Below, piece by piece: positions 6,600 to 13,052 of a stretch of 41,758 bases of DNA. Below the pieces are notes generated by a model, which worked only from the letters and a program-made list of their open reading frames with translations, was not told the origin of the DNA and searched no databases. Numbering within the stretch: the first letter of the stretch is position 1; the number at the start of each line of letters is the position of its first letter. The stretch comes from a virus: the IMG/VR virus record IMGVR_UViG_3300037119_006847, positions 1-41,758 of that record; one strand, 5' to 3'. Made by a program: the position numbers and the translations under genes.

Positions 6600-6646
6600 C
6601 ACACGGCCTGCCAGTTCACTGACTAGTGAAAATTCAGGCTGGTGTG
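6600..6646. repeat. Imperfect 47-bp hairpin
   Basis: Nested arms CACAC/GTGTG, GCCTG/CAGGC and a perfect TTCACT-GACT-AGTGAA core, separated by small internal loops. No T-run follows on either side, so it is not a standard terminator. It could be a recombinase arm or core site, an operator, or part of the origin. Confidence 0.55.
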
Positions 6647-6762
6647 CAATGGAGCATGGGTGCTACCGCGCTGGACAGCTATCTGCTGGAGGCTTACTGC
6701 GCCGAAGGCCGAGTACCCGAAAGTTTCAGAAAAAGTGTAAGGGGGGATATATACACATATTT

Positions 6763-6785
6763 GGGTGGGGAGGGTGGTTGGCGGG
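6763..6785 (+). other. G-rich tract with quadruplex potential
   Basis: Reads GGG-T-GGGG-A-GGG, then GG-TT-GG-C-GGG, and is preceded by an AT-rich segment with TATATA. The first GGGTGGG can alternatively pair with CCCACCC at 6785-6793. Either structure would be a strong block or opening site for replication or transcription. Confidence 0.45.
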
Positions 6786-6794
6786 CCCACCCCC

Positions 6795-6833
6795 CTTAAC
6801 ATAATCTTAACCCAACCTTAACCAGATCTTCAC
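6795..6833 (+). repeat. Four 11-bp phased CTTAAC repeats (Pho-box-like)
   Basis: CTTAAC begins at 6795, 6806 and 6817, and CTTCAC at 6828, each exactly one helical turn apart. Direct repeats with 11-bp period are the binding mode of OmpR/PhoB-type response regulators; the cyanobacterial Pho box in particular is described as PyTTAAPyPy repeats with 3-bp gaps. A two-copy version (CTTAACCAAAG TTTAAC) occurs at 8356-8372 before the metallopeptidase gene. Replication iterons are the alternative. Confidence 0.55.
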
Positions 6834-6903
6834 ACTCCCTCACATGCACCAATCAATACGCACACATAGCCCAATGGCCACGTGCCCAAGGCTAGGGGTA
6901 TGG

Positions 6904-7491
6904 TGGCATGGGGGTCACAGGTCTATTAGAGGCGTGGCATATGGGGGCGTATGGTTACAGGGGCTTAGGTGCTTGGGGGCTGGCTTGCTACCATACAGTG
7001 GCACACCTTTTAATAGAATATTCTGGGTATATATATACATAGAGAATGATCAAACAGCCCCTGCCTCAAGCTTGATAGCATCCATCTCACCAGCATAAAG
7101 GCACGCTTATCGTGCTGGTATGCCAGTGAGAGAGCGGCACAGCAGGCCATCAGCCAGCATACCGCCTATCTACTGGCATGCCGTGCATCCTGTTGCCTGG
7201 ATGGCGTGCATGACGTGTAGACCACGCTAATGGCATGAGCTCTTAAAACAGCCCACAACGGCCACTAGTGAGCAGGTGCCCTGATGCTCTGGCACTATCT
7301 CAATCGTGGCATGGTGGGGGTTTTAAAGCTGTCTAAGGAGTTGCTGTGTGCAAAAGATCGACATGGGTTAGATTAGGTTGTGATTTTGAGGCTTTGACTT
7401 AGTTTCTGCAATTGCAGCGTCAAGACTGTCAACTAGTTCTACACCAAACATGCCACACCTTTGTGAGAATCCGTGGCGTTAGCGTTGGCAT
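6904..7491 (+). repeat. Scattered TGGCAT repeats
   Basis: The hexamer occurs six times on the plus strand: 6904, 6935, 7174, 7231, 7317 and 7486, often within GTGGCATGG or TGGCATGC. The last copy forms the -24 element of the sigma-54 promoter. Spacing is irregular. They may be operator or iteron copies, or remnants of repeated promoter elements. Confidence 0.4.
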
Positions 7492-7513
7492 GCTGGTTGC
7501 ATCTACTTAGGTA
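7436..7513 (+). promoter_or_regulatory. Sigma-54 promoter module A
   Basis: TGGCAT (7486-7491), a 5-nt gap and TTGC (7497-7500), followed by A, match the -24/-12 consensus TGGCAC-N5-TTGCA at all but one position. The surrounding 78 bp aligns without gaps to 8880-8957 (about 49 of 78 identical by my count), with conserved blocks upstream (GTTC-ACAC) and just after the -12 box (CTAC-TAGGTA). The predicted start is only about 4-5 nt before ATG 7516. The palindrome CTGCAATTGCAG and TTGAC/GTCAA arms near 7393-7422 could bind an activator or IHF. Confidence 0.65.
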
Positions 7514-7515
7514 TT

Positions 7516-7761
7516 ATGAGAACAGATAAACTAGAAGCCCTTCTTAACCTTTCGTTTATAATTGGTTTTGCCTTTGTACTTTCTACATTCAGCCCCATCA
7601 CAGCATCTGAAGCCTCTGCCAGTCTTGAAGGTATGCCAGTGTTAACGCAGTATAGCCGCAACGCGTCAGATGCATATGAGATGGATGAGTACGAAGTGTG
7701 CACCTTGGTACACAAGTTGCCTGATTCTGAATGTGACAAGCTGATTGAAGAGGTTAACTAG
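7516..7761 (+). CDS. Small exported or membrane protein, 81 aa
   Basis: Residues about 8-30 (ALLNLSFIIGFAFVLSTF) form a hydrophobic segment after MRTDKLE, ending near SPITASEASA, which fits a signal peptide with cleavage around TASEA or a single N-terminal anchor. The remainder is acidic with two Cys. No family recognised. It is the first gene behind sigma-54 module A and has no Shine-Dalgarno, the ATG lying only a few nt after the predicted start of transcription. Its stop is 1 nt before the next start. Confidence 0.6.
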   Translation: MRTDKLEALLNLSFIIGFAFVLSTFSPITASEASASLEGMPVLTQYSRNASDAYEMDEYEVCTLVHKLPDSECDKLIEEVN

Positions 7762-7762
7762 T

Positions 7763-8083
7763 ATGTATCGCCTGACTCTTCGCAACTTTAAAGACGCCAT
7801 CATTTGGACAGGCACGTATAAAACGCTGCAGACCCTTCGGCGCGCAGCCGATCGGCAAGACTGCATCTATGGCAGCTATCTGCGCCGTGAGATTGTGCAG
7901 CTCTACACTGTTAAGAATGTGCAAACTGGTGAGCTGTCGAGATGGTCAATGGCTCAGATCCTTGCAGAGGTTAACCGTGATCGCACTGCAGACTGGTCTG
8001 ACTATACCTCCGCTGACTTCGCAGAAGGGCTAGAGGCCTTCACTGAGTATCGTTTGAAAACGTCGCCCTTAACCAAAGCTTAA
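7763..8083 (+). CDS. Hypothetical protein, 106 aa
   Basis: I start at ATG 7763, which has AGAGG 9 nt upstream inside the preceding gene; an upstream TTG (7745) is less likely. The product is rich in Arg and Thr (YRLTLRNFKDAIIWTGTYKTLQTLRRAAD), with a middle VKNVQTGELSRWSMAQI that looks like a small beta-hairpin plus helix, a form common in phage proteins of unknown role. No catalytic motif, no signal peptide. It lies in the sigma-54 operon directly after the exported protein. Confidence 0.65.
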   Translation: MYRLTLRNFKDAIIWTGTYKTLQTLRRAADRQDCIYGSYLRREIVQLYTVKNVQTGELSRWSMAQILAEVNRDRTADWSDYTSADFAEGLEAFTEYRLKTSPLTKA

Positions 8084-8094
8084 AGGAGTGAATT

Positions 8095-8349
8095 ATGATC
8101 ATCAACATCGCACCCTATACCGCTCTAGGTTTCAACGAATCCCAAGCCACCACCCTAGCATGGGCTGAGCATTATGAGAGCAGGATGGCTGAGGTTGAAT
8201 ACCGCTATCAAGGCTTAGTAGATGGCACCATACGCATCGATGTTTACTGTGAAGATTGTAAGCAAGGTGGCCAGTTCTTGCCATCCACAACTAGAGACTT
8301 CATCACCGCTCACAAAGGCCACAGCACGAAAAGCTTCAAAGTACGCTAG
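8095..8349 (+). CDS. Small zinc-finger-like protein, 84 aa
   Basis: A strong ribosome site (AAAGGAG) precedes ATG 8095. The second half has CEDC, then 19 residues later a H-x-x-H pair (FITAHKGH): a CxxC...HxxH layout typical of small phage zinc-binding proteins. The first half is acidic and helical. No enzymatic motif. It probably folds around one zinc; the partner (DNA, RNA or protein) is unknown. Confidence 0.65.
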   Translation: MIINIAPYTALGFNESQATTLAWAEHYESRMAEVEYRYQGLVDGTIRIDVYCEDCKQGGQFLPSTTRDFITAHKGHSTKSFKVR

Positions 8350-8407
8350 CCAACCCTTAACCAAAGTTTAACTGTGCCCACTGCCACAGGTTTAATAGAA
8401 TGAAGTT

Positions 8408-8851
8408 ATGAGAAGCACGACATTAAAACTCCTAGCCCTAGTGAGCCTTGCAGCATGCGGCCAGTTCCGCCCTACTGCCAGCTCACCAGAGCTAGAAGCA
8501 TACGCTGTGGCCTTTGAAGAGGCTGCCCTTGAGCATGGCATGCTGGTGCGCTCTAAGCCCATGGTGCTGGTTGATAGCTTCTCTCTCAAAGGTAACGGTG
8601 AGTTTCAGGCTATCTGCGTCTCTTATAGGGGCAAGCCATCACACGTTGAGGTCTTAAGGTCCACATATGAGAAGCTCACAGACGATGGCATGGAGGCTCT
8701 CACCTTTCATGAACAGGCACACTGTGCCCTAGGCTTAGATGGCCATGATAACAGCATCGCCTTGAGAGCTCCTGTTGCGCCTAATGGATCAGCTTGGGGT
8801 TATTCGCGTACTTACCTCATTGACGAACTATTTGACGCTGTAAACAAATAA
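8408..8851 (+). CDS. Lipoprotein zinc-metallopeptidase candidate
   Basis: Length 147 aa. MRSTTLKLLALVSLAACG is a lipoprotein signal peptide with lipobox LAAC and Cys17 as the lipidated residue. Residues 100-114 (FHEQAHCALGLDGHD) carry HEXXH (His101, Glu102, His105) with a third His at 113, the arrangement of gluzincin/metzincin-like zinc peptidases, though the spacing is not that of classical metzincins (HEXXHXXGXXH). The mature protein is small and would sit in the outer or inner membrane facing the periplasm. A TTTAATAGAAT element and two phased CTTAAC-type repeats precede it. It might act on envelope proteins in lysis or superinfection exclusion; substrate unknown. Confidence 0.7.
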   Translation: MRSTTLKLLALVSLAACGQFRPTASSPELEAYAVAFEEAALEHGMLVRSKPMVLVDSFSLKGNGEFQAICVSYRGKPSHVEVLRSTYEKLTDDGMEALTFHEQAHCALGLDGHDNSIALRAPVAPNGSAWGYSRTYLIDELFDAVNK

Positions 8852-8879
8852 ACCCTTTGAATTCAGCCCCTGTATAAAA

Positions 8880-8957
8880 GTTCAACACTAAGACTGCCAC
8901 ACATCCTAAGAATCTCCACACCTTAACCGTGGCACGCCGCTTGCAACTACCTAGGTA
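8880..8957 (+). promoter_or_regulatory. Sigma-54 promoter module B
   Basis: TGGCAC (8930-8935), a 5-nt gap and TTGCA (8941-8945) are a full match to the sigma-54 -24/-12 consensus. The module is the second copy of 7436-7513. Transcription would start near 8956; a small GCCCG/CGGGC hairpin and AGAGGAG then precede ATG 8989. Confidence 0.75.
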
Positions 8958-8988
8958 AGCCCGAGTAACGGGCAGAGGAGACCACAGT

Positions 8989-9378
8989 ATGAGAACGCTC
9001 TTAGATATCAGTAACGAGTACCGCGCAACATACCGCCAAGGCCTAAACCTTAAAACCAAGAAGGCTTCGCAAAAGAAGTTTGAGATCTGCCGTGAACTCT
9101 CAAGAGAGTTTGGCGATGTACTGCAAGAGACCCTGCAAGAGGGCGAGGTACTCACTGGCGCTCTCTTCGGCATCACTGGCATCATCGGTGGCGCTGGTGC
9201 TGCGTACCCTGAAGCCAAGATCACCGTCTTGAATGTTTATTCAGAGCAGGTTGTGGTCGCTATACCAACAGCAGAATACCCCAATGGCGAGGTATTCAAG
9301 ATCAACTTCTTAGACGGTTACATGGCAGAACGTAACCTTAACGCCCTCTTAACGCTTAAATCAAAAAAGGTGGCTTAA
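8989..9378 (+). CDS. Hypothetical protein, 129 aa
   Basis: Good ribosome site (AGAGGAG, 8 nt). The N-terminal 50 residues are basic and helical (RATYRQGLNLKTKKASQKKFEI by pattern), followed by a Gly/Ala-rich hydrophobic stretch (ALFGITGIIGGAGAAYP, about 60-76) that could be a membrane-interacting hairpin or a buried loop, and then a beta-rich C-terminal region. No family recognised. It is the first gene of the run driven by sigma-54 module B. Confidence 0.65.
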   Translation: MRTLLDISNEYRATYRQGLNLKTKKASQKKFEICRELSREFGDVLQETLQEGEVLTGALFGITGIIGGAGAAYPEAKITVLNVYSEQVVVAIPTAEYPNGEVFKINFLDGYMAERNLNALLTLKSKKVA

Positions 9379-9379
9379 C

Positions 9380-9595
9380 ATGAACTTCATTCAAACAGTT
9401 CTCCTAAGCACCACTGATTCATTCGGCACCAAGACAATAGCTTACAAAGCCACTGATTCTAAAATCTACGTCCAGTCTGCAGATGAAGGCAGCCACTATA
9501 CCTTGGACGCTGGCAGCAGAGCACATGGTACAGAAGTCAAGCCAGTGGATGGCACCATTGACCTTAGTTTTATTTTTAAAAGAGAGAGGGCTTAA
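9380..9595 (+). CDS. Hypothetical small protein, 71 aa
   Basis: Begins 1 nt after the previous stop, with AAGGTGG 7 nt upstream. The product appears beta-rich (TKTIAYKATDSKIYVQSADEG by pattern), with no Cys, signal peptide or known motif. Its stop is 1 nt from the next start. Context and ribosome site support translation; function is unknown. Confidence 0.6.
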   Translation: MNFIQTVLLSTTDSFGTKTIAYKATDSKIYVQSADEGSHYTLDAGSRAHGTEVKPVDGTIDLSFIFKRERA

Positions 9596-9596
9596 C

Positions 9597-9887
9597 ATGA
9601 AACTCATTAAACTAATCCAAACAAAGTACCTAGGGCCTACTAATTTTAAGGGGTCAAGAGTTAAGGCAGTAGACGATAAGGGCAACTCTGCCATCTCCGA
9701 ATATAGAAGTGAACTAAGCAGCGAAGAGAATCACCGCCACGCCGCAAAAGTGTTACTCGATAAAATTGAAACGAAGCACAAATTGAATGAACGTGAACAC
9801 TCCGAGATGGTCTTAACAGCCTGCGGATCATGGCAGTCTGGCTACATGTTTTCTGCCGAACGTAAACAATTTGCCAAAGGTGGATGA
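9597..9887 (+). CDS. Hypothetical protein, 96 aa
   Basis: I choose ATG 9597, which has GAGAGGG at proper distance, not the longer open frame from 9483 that overlaps the preceding gene. The product opens with a basic beta-like segment (MKLIKLIQTKYLGPTNFKG), then an RVKAVDD strand and a helical half with HRHAAKVLLDKI. The layout resembles small phage proteins that end in a helical RHAAKxLLxK region, which I have seen in many hypothetical entries. No catalytic motif. Confidence 0.65.
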   Translation: MKLIKLIQTKYLGPTNFKGSRVKAVDDKGNSAISEYRSELSSEENHRHAAKVLLDKIETKHKLNEREHSEMVLTACGSWQSGYMFSAERKQFAKGG

Positions 9888-9888
9888 T

Positions 9889-10047
9889 GTGACCAAGCCA
9901 AACCTAGACATTCAAAACATCTTACTAGTCTTAGAACTGAAACCCGAAGAGCGCGAGAGAGTGATCTCGATGCTCGTCGAAGAGATTAAGAAGCTTAGAG
10001 CAGAGAACGCTGCTCTGATTGACGAATTTAAAGGAGAGACCAAGTGA
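9889..10047 (+). CDS. Short coiled-coil protein, 52 aa
   Basis: GTG start with AAAGGTGG upstream; the stop overlaps the next GTG start. Residues 15-45 (LELKPEERERVISMLVEEI and KKLRAENAALIDEF) have a leucine heptad pattern, so a short coiled coil is expected. A protein this small may be an oligomerisation or regulator peptide. The tight packing between neighbours and a natural composition support it. Confidence 0.6.
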   Translation: MTKPNLDIQNILLVLELKPEERERVISMLVEEIKKLRAENAALIDEFKGETK

Positions 10048-10391
10048 AACACTTTAAAAACCCAAACGATGCACTGAAGTACCACGTAACTGGCGCTATT
10101 GAGAGAGGTGAGGCGGTGGCTATTGAAGCTGTTGTGAAAACTAAACACACCCCGGGCCCTTGGACGGTCAAACCGTCAATACTTGAGACCTATGACTTTG
10201 TTGAGATTGGAGAAAATCAAATTGATGTCTTCACCGAAGGCAACGCACGCTTAATAGCAGCAGCACCGGAGATGCTTGAGGCTCTAGAGCATGTCTACCG
10301 TGAACTAATTGACGCTGGAGAATCAGCAGACGCCGTCCACTTCAGAGTTGTCGGTGCCGCCATCCGTAAAGCAAAAGGTGAAACAGTATGA
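10044..10391 (+). CDS. Phage protein with HTPGPW...NARLIAAAPEMLEAL motif, 115 aa
   Basis: GTG start with AAGGAGAG 8 nt before. The signature HTPGPWTV followed by GNARLIAAAPEMLEALE is shared by a very common but uncharacterised phage family (Ead/Ea22-like region). The first 35 residues are specific to this phage. A distant relative with ATPGPW lies at 38868-39305. Role unknown; members often sit in accessory early regions, as here. The stop overlaps the next ATG. Confidence 0.75.
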   Translation: MKHFKNPNDALKYHVTGAIERGEAVAIEAVVKTKHTPGPWTVKPSILETYDFVEIGENQIDVFTEGNARLIAAAPEMLEALEHVYRELIDAGESADAVHFRVVGAAIRKAKGETV

Positions 10392-10588
10392 AACGAATCC
10401 AGAAGCTATATGAAGCCTCCAGTATTTTAATAGGCGCTGAAAAATCAATAGCAGCAAGAGTTACTGTGTTGGTGCTTAGTAGATCAGACCTCAAGAGACT
10501 GCGCCCACATCTTAAAGCCCTTAGTGAAGCGTTCTACCGGTTGATTTTTGAGATATCTGAAATGATGAAGGAGGAGGAGTCAAAATGA
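10388..10588 (+). CDS. Hypothetical small helical protein, 66 aa
   Basis: ATGA overlap with the preceding gene and AAAGGTGAA upstream. Helical throughout, with basic middle (SRSDLKRLRPHLKAL) and an acidic tail (MMKEEESK). The tail also carries the strong AAGGAGGAGGAG ribosome site for the following membrane protein. No domain recognised; could be a partner or regulator of that membrane protein. Confidence 0.6.
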   Translation: MKRIQKLYEASSILIGAEKSIAARVTVLVLSRSDLKRLRPHLKALSEAFYRLIFEISEMMKEEESK

Positions 10589-10794
10589 GAAACAATAAAC
10601 CAAAGCTCTTCACAGCAGAATTCATCACAGTATGCATGCTCTTCTTAAGCTTAGTAGTGGGCGCTGTAACCATAGCCGTTTACACAGACCGCTTACCGCT
10701 GTGGGTGATTCTAGTCTTGGGCTTCTGGTATCCAGCAGGGGTGCTTATAAGAGCGATCTATACCAAGCTAAAAGGCAACGGTGACTCACTATGA
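10585..10794 (+). CDS. Small two-TM membrane protein, 69 aa
   Basis: Two hydrophobic segments, about 12-34 (FITVCMLFLSLVVGAVTIAV) and 39-60 (PLWVILVLGFWYPAGVLIRA), with a basic C-terminus (YTKLKGNG). The size and topology resemble a class II holin, but it lies far from the lysis genes and next to the recombinase, so a superinfection-exclusion or other membrane role is as likely. Very strong ribosome site; ATGA overlaps on both sides. Confidence 0.65.
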   Translation: MRNNKPKLFTAEFITVCMLFLSLVVGAVTIAVYTDRLPLWVILVLGFWYPAGVLIRAIYTKLKGNGDSL

Positions 10795-11393
10795 AGAAGA
10801 AATTCTTAAATGAGAATGAAGCTATCTCACTGCTTGAGTTTCTAGAGAGCACTGATACTCACCATTCAATGATCATAGAGCTCTTGTTCCATACTGGGAT
10901 GAGGTGCCATGAGTTGTGGGGGCTGACGGTGGGTGATCTTAACCTTAAGACCAATGTCTTAACACTGTGGTCTGGGGCTAAGGGTAGCCATGGCAGGTTC
11001 TGGGAGCTCCCTATAGGGTATGTCTCGCGGGTGCGCAGCAAGGTCAGGAAGGGGGGCTTTGGTTCCAAGTCAAAGTTGGTGGAGGCTTTGGGGTATGTCT
11101 CAAAGGGTGGCTCTGCTGACACGTTCAAATCAATCCTTCGAAGGGATTGGCTAGTGATCCGTAAGAGGGTGTGGGGGGTGATGAATCTTGGCCTCCACTG
11201 CTTGCGCCATACCTTCTGCATCACTTATTTCAAGTTGCCCGGTAAAGAGCTCACTGATGCGCAGGCAGCCATGGGTCATAAGTCCATACAGTCCACAGCG
11301 CTCTATGCTGCAAACTTTGATGATGCAGCACACGCCAAGTCCACAGCCAGTATGTATGAAGAGATGAGAGTTAGAGTCAGGGGGATAAAATGA
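10791..11393 (+). CDS. Tyrosine recombinase/integrase, catalytic core only
   Basis: Length 200 aa. The active-site set is complete: Arg38 (GMRCHE), Lys64 in a beta-hairpin (SGAKGSHGRFWELP), His136-x-x-Arg139 (LHCLRHTF), His163 (MGHKS) and Tyr172 (ALYAANF). Typical phage integrases are 300-400 aa with an N-terminal arm-binding domain; here the catalytic domain starts at about residue 10, so arm-type DNA binding is missing or supplied elsewhere. It could integrate, resolve genome dimers or invert DNA. No attP core was recognised, though the 6600-6646 hairpin is a candidate. Embedded in the small-gene operon with ATGA overlaps at both ends. Confidence 0.88.
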   Translation: MKKKFLNENEAISLLEFLESTDTHHSMIIELLFHTGMRCHELWGLTVGDLNLKTNVLTLWSGAKGSHGRFWELPIGYVSRVRSKVRKGGFGSKSKLVEALGYVSKGGSADTFKSILRRDWLVIRKRVWGVMNLGLHCLRHTFCITYFKLPGKELTDAQAAMGHKSIQSTALYAANFDDAAHAKSTASMYEEMRVRVRGIK

Positions 11394-11635
11394 AATCTGG
11401 AACCAAAGTTTTAATAGCGTACTTAATCATGCAGTTTCTAACAGTGGGATGCTCTAGTGGAGAGCCCCTAACCTATGCCCAATGGCAGCATCAGCGGATG
11501 ATCTTTGATAGCCTCCAGCAGAATGGTGAGAATCTCGTTAAGAATGCTGAAGCTTTTGACCGCATAGGTAGAGAACCAACAACTCAAAAGCCCACGGTCT
11601 GCCAGCCCTTTGGCAGAGGGTTTATCTGTAACTAG
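11390..11635 (+). CDS. Small lipoprotein, 81 aa
   Basis: MKSGTKVLIAYLIMQFLTVGCSSG is a lipoprotein signal with lipobox TVGC. The mature part is about 60 residues with a helical region and a Cys pair near the end (TVCQPFGRGFIC) that could form a disulfide in the periplasm. AGGGGG precedes the start. An outer-spanin-like or exclusion lipoprotein is possible, but there is no proline-rich stretch typical of Rz1, and the lysis genes are elsewhere. Confidence 0.7.
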   Translation: MKSGTKVLIAYLIMQFLTVGCSSGEPLTYAQWQHQRMIFDSLQQNGENLVKNAEAFDRIGREPTTQKPTVCQPFGRGFICN

Positions 11636-11646
11636 AGGAGATCGGT

Positions 11647-11862
11647 ATGAAAGTAACTAATGCCAAAATTATGTATAGGTTTGAAGTAACACATAAAGAA
11701 CTGATCATGATTCAAAAGGGGCTCCAGAAGTTTGGTAAGGCTGAATACCATGAGTTGGCTGACGACATAATGGTTAGACAAGCAAGATCTATTGAAGATC
11801 TAAGAAGAATCTTCCAAGCCGCCATTGAGTGTATTCAAACTCCAAAGGACGATGAGGAGTAA
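11647..11862 (+). CDS. Hypothetical small protein, 71 aa
   Basis: AGAGGAG lies 8 nt before ATG 11647. Helical product with basic first half (RFEVTHKELIMIQKGLQKFGKAEYHEL) and acidic C-terminus (KDDEE). No domain recognised. It is the last plus-strand gene of the 7.5-11.9 kb operon and faces the replication genes head-on; no strong intrinsic terminator was found in the 46-bp gap. Confidence 0.6.
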   Translation: MKVTNAKIMYRFEVTHKELIMIQKGLQKFGKAEYHELADDIMVRQARSIEDLRRIFQAAIECIQTPKDDEE

Positions 11863-11908
11863 CTCCCTATAGACATCATCTCACGCGCATGCGGCAAGGA
11901 GTGGGGGG

Positions 11909-12115
11909 CTAGAGAAATCCAACTTGCTGGGGGGCTTTGGGTCTGAGGTCGCGGTAGCTGAGGATGGTCACAGGTCCAAAGGTCTGCTCCAGTAGGGCGA
12001 TGGCACATGTGGCTGGGTAGCATGGCTTGGGGGTTTTACCCTTCTTAATAGTCAAAGGACCACTGGTCTTCTGTTGACCTGGCCCACCTTGGCCAGTTTT
12101 CTTTCTCGATTGCAT
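11909..12115 (-). CDS. Hypothetical basic protein overlapping the helicase 3' end, 68 aa
   Basis: The ATG at 12115 has a full AAAGGAG ribosome site 9 nt upstream, inside the helicase coding sequence; the first 71 bp overlap the helicase gene out of frame. The N-terminal 35 residues are Gly/Lys/Gln-rich and disordered-looking (MQSRKKTGQGGPGQQK), followed by a hydrophobic half with two Cys. A longer frame reaching 12226 lacks a good start. No family recognised; coupling to the helicase suggests a replication-linked role. Confidence 0.5.
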   Translation of the reverse strand: MQSRKKTGQGGPGQQKTSGPLTIKKGKTPKPCYPATCAIALLEQTFGPVTILSYRDLRPKAPQQVGFL

Positions 12116-13052
12116 ACAGCTTATCTCCTTTAGCTGAGAGAGTTGAGAGAGTGTAAAGCGGAAGGTACATCTGGTGAGAGATTGAGTAGTCGATTTCAGC
12201 AAGCACTCTACTTGCACCACCACCACGCAGCTTTGGCACGCTAAACAGCGTCGTCATGGTCCCATCTTTTGCCTTATAGCCATCTGGCTTTGGCGCCAGC
12301 AGAATGGCAGAGGTCGCGATCTTTGGAATGTCAGAGCTTCCCATGAAATCATCTACTGTAGGCATTACGCATTGCAGATCTTTTCTGAGGTGCGCAGCCA
12401 TCACAAAGGGCACACCGCTCTTGAGGTTTATTTCTCGTATGCGTTTCATAAGCTGCTTCATGCCCATCATGTCGTTAGTAGACCCGATGAGATCAAAGTA
12501 GTGAAGGTGATCCACGATGCACACATCGCAGCTCTTTTCAATGTCATCCATGAGATCCACAAGATCGATGATAGTGAACTCAGCCTTCTGCATGTAGTGA
12601 CAGTGGAGGTTTTTCACTTCAGACTGGAATTCAATCTCAGCTTGTCCCTTGTAGGGGGCAAACACAGTTTCAAGCATGCCGAATCGCCATCGCCGAAAGT
12701 CTAGGTATACGCCTGGAACCTTCTTTGGATCATTGAGATAGAACTTGCAGAGGATCTTATAAAGGATGCGCTGCTCAATCTCTTCTGGCTCAGCTTCTAG
12801 AGCGATGAAAGCAACGCGCTTCCCCATTCTGGACCACTGCAAAGCTAACTCAGTTAGGAACTGCGTCTTGCCAGATCCGGTCTTTGCTCCAACCAAAAGC
12901 AACTCAGTCCTCAAGATCCCCATCATGAAGTCTGTGAGAAACGGGAACTTGATTGGGAGTACCTGCGAGGGGGCTAGCTCAATATGCGACTGCGTTAAAT
13001 GGTAGAGATCTTTTGACGCAACTAGCTTTGGCTTCTTGTACTCATACGCCAT
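12045..13052 (-). CDS. DnaB-type replicative helicase, RecA-fold core
   Basis: Length 335 aa from ATG 13052 (MAYEYKK). Walker A is GAKTGSGKT at 55-63; Walker B ends CIVDHLHY (Asp181) after a hydrophobic strand; VPFVMAAHLRK (His221) fits DnaB motif H3, and GSSDIPKIATSAILL near 240 fits H4 (gSxxIxxxAd). The N-terminal DnaG-interacting domain of cellular DnaB is absent, as in many phage helicases. It would unwind the fork as a hexamer, loaded by the protein encoded just upstream, with which it overlaps by 11 bp. No primase domain is seen here or elsewhere in the window. Confidence 0.85.
   Translation of the reverse strand: MAYEYKKPKLVASKDLYHLTQSHIELAPSQVLPIKFPFLTDFMMGILRTELLLVGAKTGSGKTQFLTELALQWSRMGKRVAFIALEAEPEEIEQRILYKILCKFYLNDPKKVPGVYLDFRRWRFGMLETVFAPYKGQAEIEFQSEVKNLHCHYMQKAEFTIIDLVDLMDDIEKSCDVCIVDHLHYFDLIGSTNDMMGMKQLMKRIREINLKSGVPFVMAAHLRKDLQCVMPTVDDFMGSSDIPKIATSAILLAPKPDGYKAKDGTMTTLFSVPKLRGGGASRVLAEIDYSISHQMYLPLYTLSTLSAKGDKLYAIEKENWPRWARSTEDQWSFDY

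Larger units (their letters stand above)
6574..7435. other. Gene-free control region, possible replication origin
   Basis: About 860 bp without a credible gene; the only longer frame (6844-7098, plus) has a G-run-derived, unnatural composition. The stretch contains an imperfect 47-bp hairpin, an AT-rich run next to a G-rich tract (6746-6785), four 11-bp phased repeats (6795-6833), scattered TGGCAT repeats, a second AT-rich run near 7022-7040, inverted GGTATGCCAGT/ACTGGCATGCC arms at 7115-7181 and, toward the sigma-54 module, a CTGCAATTGCAG palindrome near 7405. This density of repeats suits an origin, regulatory hub or both. Confidence 0.5.

Noticed and set aside
6985-7010. Third sigma-54 promoter at TGGCACACC
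   Set aside because: The -24 half is good but the -12 GC is missing (TTTTAATAG follows), so the element is incomplete.
6844-7098. Open frame of 84 codons on the plus strand in the gene-free region
   Set aside because: Composition is dominated by Gly/Trp from G-runs, it has no ribosome site, and it crosses repeat elements; not protein-like.
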